Shown piece by piece: positions 18,750 through 27,316 of a stretch of 64,000 bases of DNA. This DNA is from Klebsiella pneumoniae (GTDB lineage Bacteria; Pseudomonadota; Gammaproteobacteria; Pseudomonadales; UBA5518), in contig CAMAXE010000009.1 of the NCBI GenBank assembly GCA_945862145.1, positions 62,001-126,000 of the forward strand. Reading direction: 5' to 3'. The notes below the pieces were generated by a model. The model saw only the letters and a list, made by a program, of their open reading frames with translations, searched no databases and had not been told where the DNA came from. Numbering within the stretch: the stretch's first letter is position 1; each line of letters starts with the position of its first letter. Made by a program: the position numbers and the translations under genes.

Positions 18750-18950
18750 GATAAAAGGCCCATCACGCGTGTATTGATTGTCGGCGCCAGCAAGGGGATC
18801 GGATTGGAAACGACCCGCCCGTGCAGGAAGCGCCGTGCCGGCAAACACTGCTGGCCATGCGCCCACCCCAAGGTCGGCCTGTGGGACGAATCGGCGCAAC
18901 CGTGGGTGCCTAAGGGCGATCGGAGCGCCTACTTCCCGCAGACTCGGTAA
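18750..18950 (+). pseudogene. Chimeric scrap: SDR start joined to GFA end
   Basis: One open frame reads T-R-V-L-I-V-G-A-S-K-G-I-G-L-E-T-T-R, the Rossmann start of a short-chain dehydrogenase. It then enters sequence matching the upstream flank of the GFA repeat (from about 18830, GTGCCGGCAAACACTGCTGG), and finally the last 28 residues of the GFA protein (PKVGLWDESAQPWVPK) to TAA 18948-18950. The GFA flank joins the GFA 3' end with about 430 bp deleted. There is no ATG (ATC at 18762), so it is probably not expressed. Confidence 0.7.
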
Positions 18951-18959
18951 TCCCCCCTT

Positions 18960-19920
18960 TTTTAACCGTCGTCAAAAGTAGAGGCTACGCGGAGAGCGCC
19001 AGTTTCTGTTTCGGGGTGATTCCTCCAAGGGCCATGTTCGGCCGTTCATGGTTGTAGGTCCATAGCCACTGCGTGGCAAAGTCCTGCACCTCGTCGATGG
19101 ATTCGAAGAGGTAGTGGCTGAGCCAGTCGTATCGCACGGTGCGGTTGTACCGCTCGACATAGGCATTTTGTTGCGGCTTGCCGGGCTGGATGTGCTCGAT
19201 TCGAATGCCATGGCGCTCCGCCCAGCTCGCAAGAGCCGCACTCACATACTCCGGCCCATTGTCGCAACGAATCGCAAGCGGCTTACCACGCCATTCGATG
19301 ATCTGGTCCAGCGTTCGGATCACCGGCTCGGCAGGCAGCGACAGATCAACCTCCATGCCGAGCCCCTCGCGGTTGAAGTCGTCGATGACGTTCAGCAACC
19401 GGTAACTTCTGCCGTCGGCCAAGGAATCGTGCATGAAGTCTGTCGACCAGGTTTGGTTGATCGCCGCTGGTACGGCCAGTACCTCGGGCCGCTCGCGGAC
19501 GAGGCGCTTCTTCGGCTTGATCCGCAGATTCAGCTCGAGCTCGCGATAGATCCGATACACCCGTTTGTGGTTCCACACGTAGCCCCTGACGTTGCGCAAG
19601 TACAGGAAACACAGGCCAAAGCCCCAGTTGCGCTGATTATGGGTGAGGCGCAGCAGGTGATCGGCTATTTCCTCGTTCTCGCTCGAGAGCCGCGGGCTGT
19701 ACCGGTAGCAGGCCTCACTGATGCCGAACGCCGCACAGCCCACCCGGATCGGAATCCCTCTGTCCTTCACCGCTTCCTTCGCTATCTCGCGCCGACGAGA
19801 TGGCTTCACCACTTTTTGCGAGGGCTTCCGAAACGATCTCGGCCTTCAGACGCTCCTCGGCGTACATCTTCTTCAGGCGACGGTTCTCCTCCTCGAGCTC
19901 CTTCATCCGAGCCATCAGCG
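18960..19920 (-). mobile_element. IS3-family element, 5' truncated
   Basis: Contains a complete OrfB (18985-19812) and only the C-terminal coil of OrfA (19915-19800, ARMKELEEENRRLKKMY and [14 protein letters not shown]) in the overlapping frame typical of the frameshifted IS3 transposase. Sequence left of OrfA residue about 1 of this coil is replaced at 19920 by an alpha/beta-hydrolase tail repeat. The left end is thus lost. Confidence 0.85.
18985..19812 (-). CDS. IS3-family transposase OrfB
   Basis: The 275-residue DDE transposase subunit starts with [15 protein letters not shown], an HTH_21-type region follows ([36 protein letters not shown]), then the integrase core. Catalytic residues are Asp in TWSTDFMHD, Asp in [10 protein letters not shown] and Glu in [10 protein letters not shown]. 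The C-terminus [17 protein letters not shown] is typical. It would normally be made as an OrfAB fusion by frameshifting; OrfA is truncated here. Confidence 0.9.
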   Translation of the reverse strand: MVKPSRRREIAKEAVKDRGIPIRVGCAAFGISEACYRYSPRLSSENEEIADHLLRLTHNQRNWGFGLCFLYLRNVRGYVWNHKRVYRIYRELELNLRIKPKKRLVRERPEVLAVPAAINQTWSTDFMHDSLADGRSYRLLNVIDDFNREGLGMEVDLSLPAEPVIRTLDQIIEWRGKPLAIRCDNGPEYVSAALASWAERHGIRIEHIQPGKPQQNAYVERYNRTVRYDWLSHYLFESIDEVQDFATQWLWTYNHERPNMALGGITPKQKLALSA

Positions 19921-19921
19921 A

Positions 19922-20010
19922 GGCCCCTCACCACCGACGCCGACGCCAACAACCCCGGCTGCGAGTTCATGATCATGAGGCTCGGGCTCCGCACGCTTAC
20001 CATCGCGTCC
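19922..20010 (-). pseudogene. Alpha/beta-hydrolase tail fragment, copy B
   Basis: On the minus strand the region reads LMIMNSQPGLLASASVV, closely matching the tail at 20991-21060 (HMIMNSQPALLAAALTEVV). The shared DNA core includes GGCTGCGAGTTCATGATCAT. It is only the last 20 to 25 residues of a gene and directly abuts the truncated IS3 copy. The remainder up to 20093 is unassigned. Confidence 0.5.
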
Positions 20011-20093
20011 AAAAGCGTGGACATGCGCTCTCTGCTTTGGCGCGTTGAGCCTGTCTGCAATCGCAGTTCTTCGGTCATATAGCAAAATCTCGA

Positions 20094-20756
20094 TCAGGGA
20101 CTACTTATGAGCAGTTCCAATCTGGAGGTGTCACAGTCCTGATTGCCGTTTCCGTTGACCACAAAGTACAAGGGAGTCCCGATCGATACCGGAATGTTCT
20201 GTTGCACGAAGCTAGCTCCGTTGTTTCCGTTCAGGACGACTCCCGACATGAGAATGAAATTGCCTTTATCCAGCGACCATTTGATTCCGTTTCCGCACCG
20301 GGCATCAAAGTCGGATATCACGCCTGACACCGTGACTTTTCCGGCGATGGGGCTCGTCCACTTCACAATCGCGGCGCTGGCCGTGCTGGGGTGTACAACC
20401 GCATCTCCCTGCTTGTATTGAAACTCGGATCCCCCCCCTGTGAAGTTGCCATCCCGAGTGGTGACCCCAATCAAGATGTTCGTAGAGTTCTCAACGGTCC
20501 AGTTGAATAGAGGATCTGGATACGTGTACCAAGTAGATGAAAACAGCGGCAGGACCCGATAGTTAGCCTGGTTGTGTGTCGTCCCGACACTGTCATACAG
20601 AAGACTCCAAATGCCTCCTGGGAGAGGGTTTGTGGAGTTGCCTTTTGCTGACAAGTCCTTCGCCAAGTTCCAAGAGTATGCGGGCGCTGCAATAACGGAT
20701 CCGGCGTGGCCGACCAAAGCCAAAACGAACCCTGCGCACATCAAAAGGTTTTTCAT
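20094..20756 (-). CDS. Secreted protein of unknown function
   Basis: The 220-residue product has a clear signal peptide (MKNLLMCAGFVLALVGHAG, cleavage after SVIAA). The mature part is Trp/Asn/Gly-rich and strand-like: YSWNLAKDLSAKGNSTNPLP, VLPLFSSTWYTYPDP, TGGGSEFQYKQGDAVVHPST. It ends with VISDFDARCGNGIKWSLDKG and a final Cys near CDTSRLELLI. This resembles Gly-rich exported proteins with a jelly-roll, lectin-like fold, but I cannot name a family. The start at 20756 was chosen for the signal peptide; the longer open frame upstream runs through a G16 homopolymer. Neighbours are all remnants, so it may be cargo. Confidence 0.75.
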   Translation of the reverse strand: MKNLLMCAGFVLALVGHAGSVIAAPAYSWNLAKDLSAKGNSTNPLPGGIWSLLYDSVGTTHNQANYRVLPLFSSTWYTYPDPLFNWTVENSTNILIGVTTRDGNFTGGGSEFQYKQGDAVVHPSTASAAIVKWTSPIAGKVTVSGVISDFDARCGNGIKWSLDKGNFILMSGVVLNGNNGASFVQQNIPVSIGTPLYFVVNGNGNQDCDTSRLELLISSP

Positions 20757-20850
20757 AGGTTTCTCTCCGATAACTAGCCAAGAAGCGTGGCTAGACGCGG
20801 TAGCTCCCGAATCGTCTGCGCTCGATGAAATCGTCTGCTCTCGGACGCTA

Positions 20851-20944
20851 CCCCCCCCCCCCCCCCTGTCAAACCATTTTTGCTTCAAGCTCAAAGGAGT
20901 GCGAAGCTTCAGGTGGGGTAGTGTTGCAACGCGGGGGGGGGGGG
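20851..20944. repeat. C16 and G12 homopolymer tracts, mutually complementary
   Basis: Sixteen consecutive C (20851-20866) and twelve consecutive G (20933-20944) are separated by 66 bp and could pair as an inverted repeat. They lie 95-188 bp upstream of the start of the leftward secreted-protein gene. Such tracts are unstable and could vary in length or be an assembly artefact. Confidence 0.8.
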
Positions 20945-20990
20945 CGTTCGACGTCACAGTCGGCGTAAGCGCCACTTCAGATCGGGTCTC

Positions 20991-21215
20991 TCACCAAACC
21001 CTCACCACCTCCGTCAACGCCGCCGCCAGCAACGCCGGCTGCGAGTTCATGATCATGTGGCCCGTGTCCAGTGTGCGCCGGTCTAGATCCGTGCCCAGCA
21101 CGCCGACCATTGCATCCACCAGCGCGGGCGGCACGGGAATATCAATGTACACGCGGTGGCAGTGGAGCGGGTGGCTGCTCACAGTTGCGTTGATGATGGC
21201 GTGGGTATTGTCCAC
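20991..21215 (-). pseudogene. Alpha/beta-hydrolase, C-terminal fragment, copy A
   Basis: The frame ending at 20991 reads VYIDIPVPPALVDAMVGVLG, then RRTLDTGHMIMNSQPALLA and AALTEVVRVW. The Thr-Gly-His part supplies the usual catalytic-His region of alpha/beta hydrolases (esterase type). Upstream the frame continues into the flank of the second GFA copy, with no catalytic Ser or Asp region, so about three quarters of the gene are gone. Confidence 0.65.
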
Positions 21216-21368
21216 CTCTCGTGCCGCGACGGATGCCCACTGAGCATCCGTGCCGGCAAACACTGCTGGCCATGCGCCCAACGCGCTAATAGCATGAGGA
21301 CGCTGGCCGTTGCCTGAACGCCGTCTGCAGTCCCGGCCCAGCGCGGCATCAACCGAATGGAGTCCACC

Positions 21369-21788
21369 ATGAACCCTATCGTTGGAGGCTGCCTCTGCGG
21401 CGCCGTTCGCTATAGCTCGACGTCTCTGCCGTTGATGACGGCAATCTGCAGTTGCAAGCATTGCCAGCGCCAGAGCGGCACATCCTTCTCGGTGCTGGTG
21501 GCGGTGACCAAGGGCTCGCTCGAATTCTCGGGCGAGGAACCAAGCACCTATCACGACCGTGGCAGCAGCGGCTTGCCCGTACTGCGGCGCTTCTGCGCCA
21601 AGTGCGGCTCTCCCATCTTCTCGGAAGTGGCTGTCACGCCAGCAATGGATTGGCTCAAGGCCGGCACGCTTGATGATGCCTCGTGGCTCGACCCCAAGGT
21701 CGGCCTGTGGGACGAGTCAGCGCAACCGTGGGTGCCTAAGAGCGATCGGATCGCCTACTTCCCACAGACTCCTCCCGCGGCGGGCTGA
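21369..21788 (+). CDS. GFA-family zinc protein, copy 2
   Basis: Second copy of the GFA/Mss4-like protein, 139 residues, with GGCLCGAVRY, CSCKHCQRQSG and FCAKCGSPIF zinc motifs intact. It differs from copy 1 (10663-11082) mainly at surface-like positions. As in copy 1, GGAG precedes the second in-frame ATG. Its 3' end overlaps the minus-strand hydroxylase frame (21736-22803) by 53 bp, and that C-terminus is read through this repeat, pointing to insertion of the GFA unit there. Confidence 0.88.
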   Translation: MNPIVGGCLCGAVRYSSTSLPLMTAICSCKHCQRQSGTSFSVLVAVTKGSLEFSGEEPSTYHDRGSSGLPVLRRFCAKCGSPIFSEVAVTPAMDWLKAGTLDDASWLDPKVGLWDESAQPWVPKSDRIAYFPQTPPAAG

Positions 21789-22803
21789 CCGGCGGTGCGA
21801 CGACGGCTCGACCGTTTCTGGAGCCCCCGAGCAGTCGCCCCCAATCCCTGAACGGTGCCATCAGGTTCTGCCGGAAGTCGCGGCAGTTGTCCTGCTCACC
21901 CGGGCCCAGCCCCCACGGCGTGAACTCGTCCCGGACCGGCACGTAGAGCGTGCCGAAGGCCCGGTCCCACAGGCTGGTGACGGCCGCCATGTTCTTGTCC
22001 CGGTGCTGCGGCAGGTAGCTGTGGTGCACGTGGTGCATCACGGGGCTGTGCAGCCAGCGGGACAGCCACGCCGGGTAGTGGAATGCCACATGGTAGTGGC
22101 GGAACGCGCCGTTGAAGCCCAGCACCACACCGAAAAATCCCGCGCCAAACAAGGTTGCCTGCGTGATGCCCGCGGGGAACAACCAGCCGAAGATGCCGCC
22201 CGCGAAGCCCGCACTGAGCGCGGCGCCCGCCGCGTACAACGGCCCTTCGAGCACGTGTTCCCGGTATCGGGTGAGGGGCGTCAGCACCTCGGCTGAATGG
22301 TGGATCTTGTGGATCGCCCAGAGCGCGGGGATGCGGTGCTCGGCGAGATGGATGCAATAGAACACGAGGTCGTAGGCCAGCAGCCCGACGAGGCTGACCA
22401 GCAGCATCCACGCCAGATTCGGCTCCAGCGCAGGACTTGCTCCAACGCTGCTCTGCAACGCAGCCATCACCGCCTGCTCGGTTGCGGGGCTCAGCATCAG
22501 CAGCGCGCCCCCGGCCCACAGCGGGCGCAGGCATCGCTCGAATAGGTACAGCCATACATCCACCCGGGCGGAAGGGTGCGTGTAGATGTCGCGCGGCAAG
22601 AGAAAGGCCAGCAAACCGGACGCACGCTCCCGGCCGTCGGCTCCCTTGGCACCGTGCCCGCCGCGCAGCAGCCATATGCAGGCGGCAAGTGCGAGCATGG
22701 TGAGCAGCATGGACCAGCGCAGGTCTTTGGGCAGGTTTTCGACGAACAGCGCGCTCGCTCTGGCGGCGAGTTCGGTCATTGGGCCTGCGGTTGCGTCTGT
22801 CAT
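21736..22803 (-). CDS. Sterol desaturase / fatty acid hydroxylase family membrane protein
   Basis: Di-iron integral membrane oxygenase-type protein of 355 residues. Histidine boxes are visible at HLAEH, HKIHHS and HHVHHS, with four to five hydrophobic helices around them (from WSMLLTMLALAACIWLL on). ATG 22803 was chosen; an upstream in-frame ATG lies inside the preceding gene. The last 25 to 35 residues (from about NGRAVVAPP) are antisense to the GFA repeat and are probably not native, so the true C-terminus may have been replaced. It is the last gene of the five-gene operon and follows the dehydrogenase by 29 bp. Confidence 0.85.
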   Translation of the reverse strand: MTDATAGPMTELAARASALFVENLPKDLRWSMLLTMLALAACIWLLRGGHGAKGADGRERASGLLAFLLPRDIYTHPSARVDVWLYLFERCLRPLWAGGALLMLSPATEQAVMAALQSSVGASPALEPNLAWMLLVSLVGLLAYDLVFYCIHLAEHRIPALWAIHKIHHSAEVLTPLTRYREHVLEGPLYAAGAALSAGFAGGIFGWLFPAGITQATLFGAGFFGVVLGFNGAFRHYHVAFHYPAWLSRWLHSPVMHHVHHSYLPQHRDKNMAAVTSLWDRAFGTLYVPVRDEFTPWGLGPGEQDNCRDFRQNLMAPFRDWGRLLGGSRNGRAVVAPPVSPPREESVGSRRSDRS

Positions 22804-22832
22804 GACGTGTGTCTTGTGATTTGGCGTGTACT

Positions 22833-25250
22833 TCAGCTTGCGACAGGCAAGCCAAGCCTGCAGGGCAGCCGCGTTGATGCCACTTCCAGTTCGTAGCTCC
22901 CGGCGCGCAGCCACTCCTCGCTCAGGCCGCCTGCGTGGCGCACATAGCCCATGCCGATGTTCGTGCGCAGCGTGTAGCCCCAGCCTGCACTGGCCAGCCA
23001 GCCCACACGCTCGCCGTTGCGGTAGAGCGTCTCGCGTCCGAGCAGCACCACGTCTTCGTTGTCCACGCTGAAGGTGGCGAGGCGTTTCCCGAGCGGGCTG
23101 GCGGCTTGTCGCAGCAAGGCCTCGCGGCCGAGGAAGGGGATGTCCCGTTTGAGCTTCACGGCCCAGCCTAGCCCCGCTTCCAGCGGCGTGTGATCGGGCC
23201 CGATATCGCTGCCCCAGGCGCGCATGCCTTTTTCAAGGCGCAGCGATTCGATGGCGCGGTAACCCGCGTTGGCGATGCCTGCCGCCTTGCCGGCATCCAT
23301 CAGCGCCGTGTACACGGTGCGCGTGTCTGCCACCGGCACGTGCAATTCCCAGCCGAGTTCGCCCACGTAGCTGATGCGTATCGCGCGCAGGCTGCAGCCT
23401 GCTACGTGTATCTCGCGATAACGTGCGAAGGGGAATGCGGCATCGGACACATCCTCGGCTGTCACGCTGGCCAGTACCTCGCGCGAGCGCGGCCCCATCA
23501 AGGCGAGTACGGCGAAGTTCGCCGTCACATCCCTGAGTGCGGCAGTGCAGCCATCGGGCAGATGGCGCGCTATCCAGTCGAGATCATGCGTGGCGAAGCC
23601 GGTGCCGGTGACGATGTAGAAATGCTCCGGCGAGAGACACGTGATGCTGAGATCGCATTCGATGCCGCCTTTCGCGTTCAGCATCTGCGTGTAGCTCACG
23701 GCGCCCGGGGGCTTGCTGACGTCATTCGCGCACAGCCACTGCAGCGCGGCTTCGGCGCCGGGGCCTTGCAGTTCGTACTTGGCGAAGGATGTCTGGTCGA
23801 AGAGCGCCACGCGCTCGCGGCAGGCGCGGTGTTCCTCGCCCACCTGTGCGAACCAGTTCTGGCGTCCGTAACTGTAGATGTCACGCGGCTCGGTGCCGGC
23901 GGGTGCAAACCAGTTGGGTCGCTCCCAGCCGAGTTTCTCGCCGAAACAGGCGCCTTGCTCTGCCAGCAGCGGGTAGAGCGGCGAGACGCGCCGCGGGCGG
24001 CCGCTCTGGTGTTCCTCGAAGGGCCAGGCCATGGTGTAGTGCTTGGCGTAGGCCTCGCGCGTGCGGGTGCGTACCCAGTCGGTGTCGCGGTGCGGGTGGC
24101 CGAAGCGGCGGATATCCACGGGCCAGAGATCCATGGGTGCGGCATCGCCCGCGATCCACTCCGCGAGCGCGCGTCCTGCCCCACCCGCTGCAGCAATCCC
24201 GAAGGCGTTGAAGCCCGCGCCCACGTAGAAGCGCCGCAGTTCGGGCGCCTCGCCGAGGATGAAATTCCCGTCGGGTGTGAAGGATTCAGGCCCGTTCACC
24301 ATCTGCTTGACACCCGCCTCGGCCAGCGCGGGCACGCGGGCGAGCGCTTGCTGCATCAGGGGTTCGAAATGATCCCAGTCTTCGTCTAGCAGGCGGAAGG
24401 CGAAGTCCTCTGGCACGCCGCCCTCGGCCCAGGATTTGGGGTTGGGCTCGTAGCCGCCCATCACGAGCCCGCCCAGCTCTTCCTTGAAGTAGGTGAGGCG
24501 GTCCGGGTCACGCAGCGTCGGGAGATTGCGCGGCACGCCGGGAATGACATCGGTCACGATGTACTGGTGTTGCATGGAAACCAGCGGTACGCACACACCC
24601 GCCAGCGCGCCGACCTGCCGCGCCCACTGCCCGGCGCAGTTCACCACCACATCGGCGCGTATATCGCCCAGCGAGGTCCTGAGCCCCGTCACGCGCCCGC
24701 GTTCCTGCAGCACCGCCGTGACGGCGCATTGCTCCACGATGCGTACCCCGCCCGTGCGTGCGCCGCGGGCCAGGGCCATGGCGATATCGGCGGGATTTGC
24801 TTGGCCATCGGTCGGCAGGAAAGCCGCGCCCACGAGGTCTGCGATATCCATCACGGGCCAGAGATCGCGCGCCTCGGCGGGCGTGAGGAGATGCATCTCG
24901 AGGCCGAAGCTGTGCGCGGTGGTGGCCTGGCGGCGTATCTCGGTGAGGCGTGCGGCGTTGCAGGCGAGACGCAGCCCGCCGTTGCGTTTCCAGCCGGTGG
25001 CGAGCCCTGTCTCGGCCTCGAGGCGTTCGTAGAGTTCCACGCTGTACTTCAGCAGTTGCGTGATGTTTGCGGAGGTGCGCAGTTGTCCGACCAATCCTGC
25101 GGCGTGCCAGGTAGAGCCGCTGGTGAGACGGTCCCGCTCGATCAGCAGCACATCCTTTTTGCCCAGCTTCGCGAGGTGATAAGCCACGCTGCAGCCGATG
25201 ATGCCGCCGCCGATGATCACGATCTCGGCGCTGTCGGGTAGTGCGCTCAT
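22833..25250 (-). CDS. Dimethylglycine/sarcosine dehydrogenase-like flavoprotein
   Basis: FAD- and folate-dependent N-demethylase type, 805 residues. The N-terminal DAO domain has the dinucleotide motif VIIGGGIIGCSVAYHL (about residues 11-26) and SGSTWHAAGLVGQL, the region of covalent FAD attachment in relatives. FAO_M and GCV_T folate-binding domains follow (about residues 420-800, including GPRSREVLASVT and SYVGELGWELHVP). The usual role is oxidative demethylation of dimethylglycine or sarcosine, giving methylene-folate. It lies between a choline-kinase-like gene (4 bp upstream) and the hydroxylase, so another N-methylated amine is also possible. Confidence 0.88.
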   Translation of the reverse strand: MSALPDSAEIVIIGGGIIGCSVAYHLAKLGKKDVLLIERDRLTSGSTWHAAGLVGQLRTSANITQLLKYSVELYERLEAETGLATGWKRNGGLRLACNAARLTEIRRQATTAHSFGLEMHLLTPAEARDLWPVMDIADLVGAAFLPTDGQANPADIAMALARGARTGGVRIVEQCAVTAVLQERGRVTGLRTSLGDIRADVVVNCAGQWARQVGALAGVCVPLVSMQHQYIVTDVIPGVPRNLPTLRDPDRLTYFKEELGGLVMGGYEPNPKSWAEGGVPEDFAFRLLDEDWDHFEPLMQQALARVPALAEAGVKQMVNGPESFTPDGNFILGEAPELRRFYVGAGFNAFGIAAAGGAGRALAEWIAGDAAPMDLWPVDIRRFGHPHRDTDWVRTRTREAYAKHYTMAWPFEEHQSGRPRRVSPLYPLLAEQGACFGEKLGWERPNWFAPAGTEPRDIYSYGRQNWFAQVGEEHRACRERVALFDQTSFAKYELQGPGAEAALQWLCANDVSKPPGAVSYTQMLNAKGGIECDLSITCLSPEHFYIVTGTGFATHDLDWIARHLPDGCTAALRDVTANFAVLALMGPRSREVLASVTAEDVSDAAFPFARYREIHVAGCSLRAIRISYVGELGWELHVPVADTRTVYTALMDAGKAAGIANAGYRAIESLRLEKGMRAWGSDIGPDHTPLEAGLGWAVKLKRDIPFLGREALLRQAASPLGKRLATFSVDNEDVVLLGRETLYRNGERVGWLASAGWGYTLRTNIGMGYVRHAGGLSEEWLRAGSYELEVASTRLPCRLGLPVAS

Positions 25251-25254
25251 GGTG

Positions 25255-26139
25255 TCAGCCGTAATCCCTGCGATGGTCCTGCCAAGCGGACTCGGCGCGC
25301 TGCAGGTTGGTGGCGGTGTAGGCGGCGTAATCGAAATCCAGCGTGGAGTGAATCTCCGAGACCATGCTCCACAGCGTCTCGCGGATCAGCGAGGCGCAGC
25401 GCATGGCGGAGAAGCGACGCAGCAGCGTGGTGTCCACGGTGCCGTAGTAGGCCTCGAGCAGGCTCTGCGTCTGTGTCGCGTCGAGATCGTTGTTGGAGGC
25501 CACGCCGCCGAGGTCGAACAGCGGGCTGTTGAAGCCCGCGTAGTCCCAGTCGATCAGCCACAGCCGCGTGCCGTCGTCGATCAGGTTGGCGGCCAGCAGG
25601 TCGTTGTGGGAGAAGACGATGTCCACCGGTCCCACGTCGCGTTCGAGTTGCTCGCCCCGCGCGAGCAGGGTGGTCAGCACGGGTGCGTGCGGGCTGCGCT
25701 GCTGCTGCAGTTCGATGGCGTAATCGCGCAGCACCTGGAATACCCAGAACGCAAGCACTGGCCCGCGCAAGTGCGACACCACCTCGGTGTGCACGCGTCG
25801 CAGCAGTGCGGCGATCCGCGGCAGGCGTGCGGCATCGCGGACATCCTCCGGGCGCAGCGTCTGGCCGTGGATGAAATCGAGCACCAGCACGCCGGGCTCC
25901 GCATGCAGCACCGCCGGTGATATGCCGGCCGCGGCCGCGGCACGACTCGCCGCAAGCTCGTTGAACCGCAGGATGCCGTGCACCGGGATGTCATCGCCCA
26001 AGCGCACCACGCGTGTCCCGTGCGTGTCGCGCAGGCGGTAGTTGCGGTTGGTAATGCCGCCGGTCAGGGGTTCCGGGTCTACCGGTCCCGACCAGCAGGG
26101 CAGGGCACGGATGCGGACAATATCCTCGGCAACACTCAT
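25255..26139 (-). CDS. Choline/ethanolamine kinase-like phosphotransferase
   Basis: The 294-residue protein has the eukaryotic-like kinase/APH fold. Key blocks are the G-loop-like LTGGITNRNYRLR (about 25-37), the catalytic HND at 178-180 (VFSHNDLLAANLI), and the metal-binding Asp of LIDWDYAG at about 197. This is closest to choline kinase (LicA/CotS-like) sequences. It probably phosphorylates a small alcohol such as choline, ethanolamine or a related amino alcohol. The gene is 14 bp after the Fe-alcohol dehydrogenase and 4 bp before the flavoprotein. Confidence 0.85.
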   Translation of the reverse strand: MSVAEDIVRIRALPCWSGPVDPEPLTGGITNRNYRLRDTHGTRVVRLGDDIPVHGILRFNELAASRAAAAAGISPAVLHAEPGVLVLDFIHGQTLRPEDVRDAARLPRIAALLRRVHTEVVSHLRGPVLAFWVFQVLRDYAIELQQQRSPHAPVLTTLLARGEQLERDVGPVDIVFSHNDLLAANLIDDGTRLWLIDWDYAGFNSPLFDLGGVASNNDLDATQTQSLLEAYYGTVDTTLLRRFSAMRCASLIRETLWSMVSEIHSTLDFDYAAYTATNLQRAESAWQDHRRDYG

Positions 26140-26153
26140 GTGCTTGTCGGACC

Positions 26154-27299
26154 TCAGAGCGCTGCGCCGAACATGGTCAGAAAGTCCTCGCGGGTGCAGG
26201 GGCGCGGGTTGGTCTGGTGGCAGCCATCGGCCGTGGCTACGTCGACCAAGCGCTCCAGGTGGCTCGCGTTCACGCCCTGGCTGCCAAGGCCGGCGGGAAT
26301 GCCAAGCGCCGCCTTGAGTTCAGTGAGCCAGGCGATGAAGGCGTCGGCGCTTGCAGCGGCGCTTGCCTGTGCCACGCCCACCGCCTGCGCCAGCACATGG
26401 AATTTATCGAGGGCGGCGTCGCGATTGAAGCGCATCACATGGTCGATCATGATCCCGTTGGCAAGGCCGTGGTGCATGTCCGCTACGGTGCCCAGGGCGT
26501 GCGCGCAGCTGTGGGTTGCGCCGAGGTCTTTCTGGAAGGCGATGGCGCCCATCATCGAGGCCATCATCATGTCGGCGCGCGCCTGCAGGTTGCGCGGCTC
26601 GCGCACCGCGGTGAGAAGTGCCCGCGCGGCGATGCGCGTGCCCTCCACCGCCACGCCCTCGCAGATGGGGTGGTAGGCCGGCGAGAGATAGGACTCCACG
26701 TTGTGCGTCAGCGCGTCCATGCCGGTGGCGGCGGTGACGCCGGCGGGCAGGTCGAGCGTGAGTTCCGGATCGGCAAAAACAGTTTTTGCGAGCAGCTTGG
26801 GCGAGAACACGGATTTCTTGATGTGCGTGGTGTCATCCGAAATCACACTGGAGCGGCCCACCTCGCTGCCGGTGCCCGAGGTGGTGGGCAGCGTGATCAG
26901 GTACGGCAGTTCCTTGTCGATGGGGCGCATCCCCGGGCCCCAGGCGTAGTCGAGGATGGTGCCGGGATGCACTGCCATTACCGCCACTACCTTGGCTACG
27001 TCGAGTGCCGCGCCGCCGCCGAAACCGATCACACAATCAGCGCCGTGCGCCTTGAAGGCTGCGGCACCCGCCATCACTTGCGCCCCGGTGGGATTGCCAA
27101 TTACACCGCTGAATACCGCAGCCTCCAGCCCGGCGAGCCCCGCGACAAAGGACGCGAGGATGGGCAATGGTGCGATGCCGCGGTCGGTGACGATCAACGG
27201 ACGGCAAAGCCCGCGTTCGCGCAGGTGCTCAGCCACCCCATGACGCGCCCCGGCGCCGAAGACGATGGCGGTGGGAAAGCCGAAGGTGCTGATGCTCAC
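26154..27299 (-). CDS. Iron-containing alcohol dehydrogenase
   Basis: Group III NAD(P)-dependent alcohol dehydrogenase, 381 residues. Recognisable are GGGAALDVAKVVAV and PTTSGTGSEVGRSSVI (NAD-binding), DALTHNVESYLSP, and HSCAHALGTVADMHHGLANG, which contains the metal-binding histidines. The start is GTG at 27299, preceded by AGGAGAAACATCAC, a good ribosome-binding site. The gene follows the permease by 17 bp. A likely role is oxidation of an alcohol carried in by the permease. Confidence 0.9.
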   Translation of the reverse strand: MSISTFGFPTAIVFGAGARHGVAEHLRERGLCRPLIVTDRGIAPLPILASFVAGLAGLEAAVFSGVIGNPTGAQVMAGAAAFKAHGADCVIGFGGGAALDVAKVVAVMAVHPGTILDYAWGPGMRPIDKELPYLITLPTTSGTGSEVGRSSVISDDTTHIKKSVFSPKLLAKTVFADPELTLDLPAGVTAATGMDALTHNVESYLSPAYHPICEGVAVEGTRIAARALLTAVREPRNLQARADMMMASMMGAIAFQKDLGATHSCAHALGTVADMHHGLANGIMIDHVMRFNRDAALDKFHVLAQAVGVAQASAAASADAFIAWLTELKAALGIPAGLGSQGVNASHLERLVDVATADGCHQTNPRPCTREDFLTMFGAAL

Positions 27300-27316
27300 G
27301 TGATGTTTCTCCTGCC

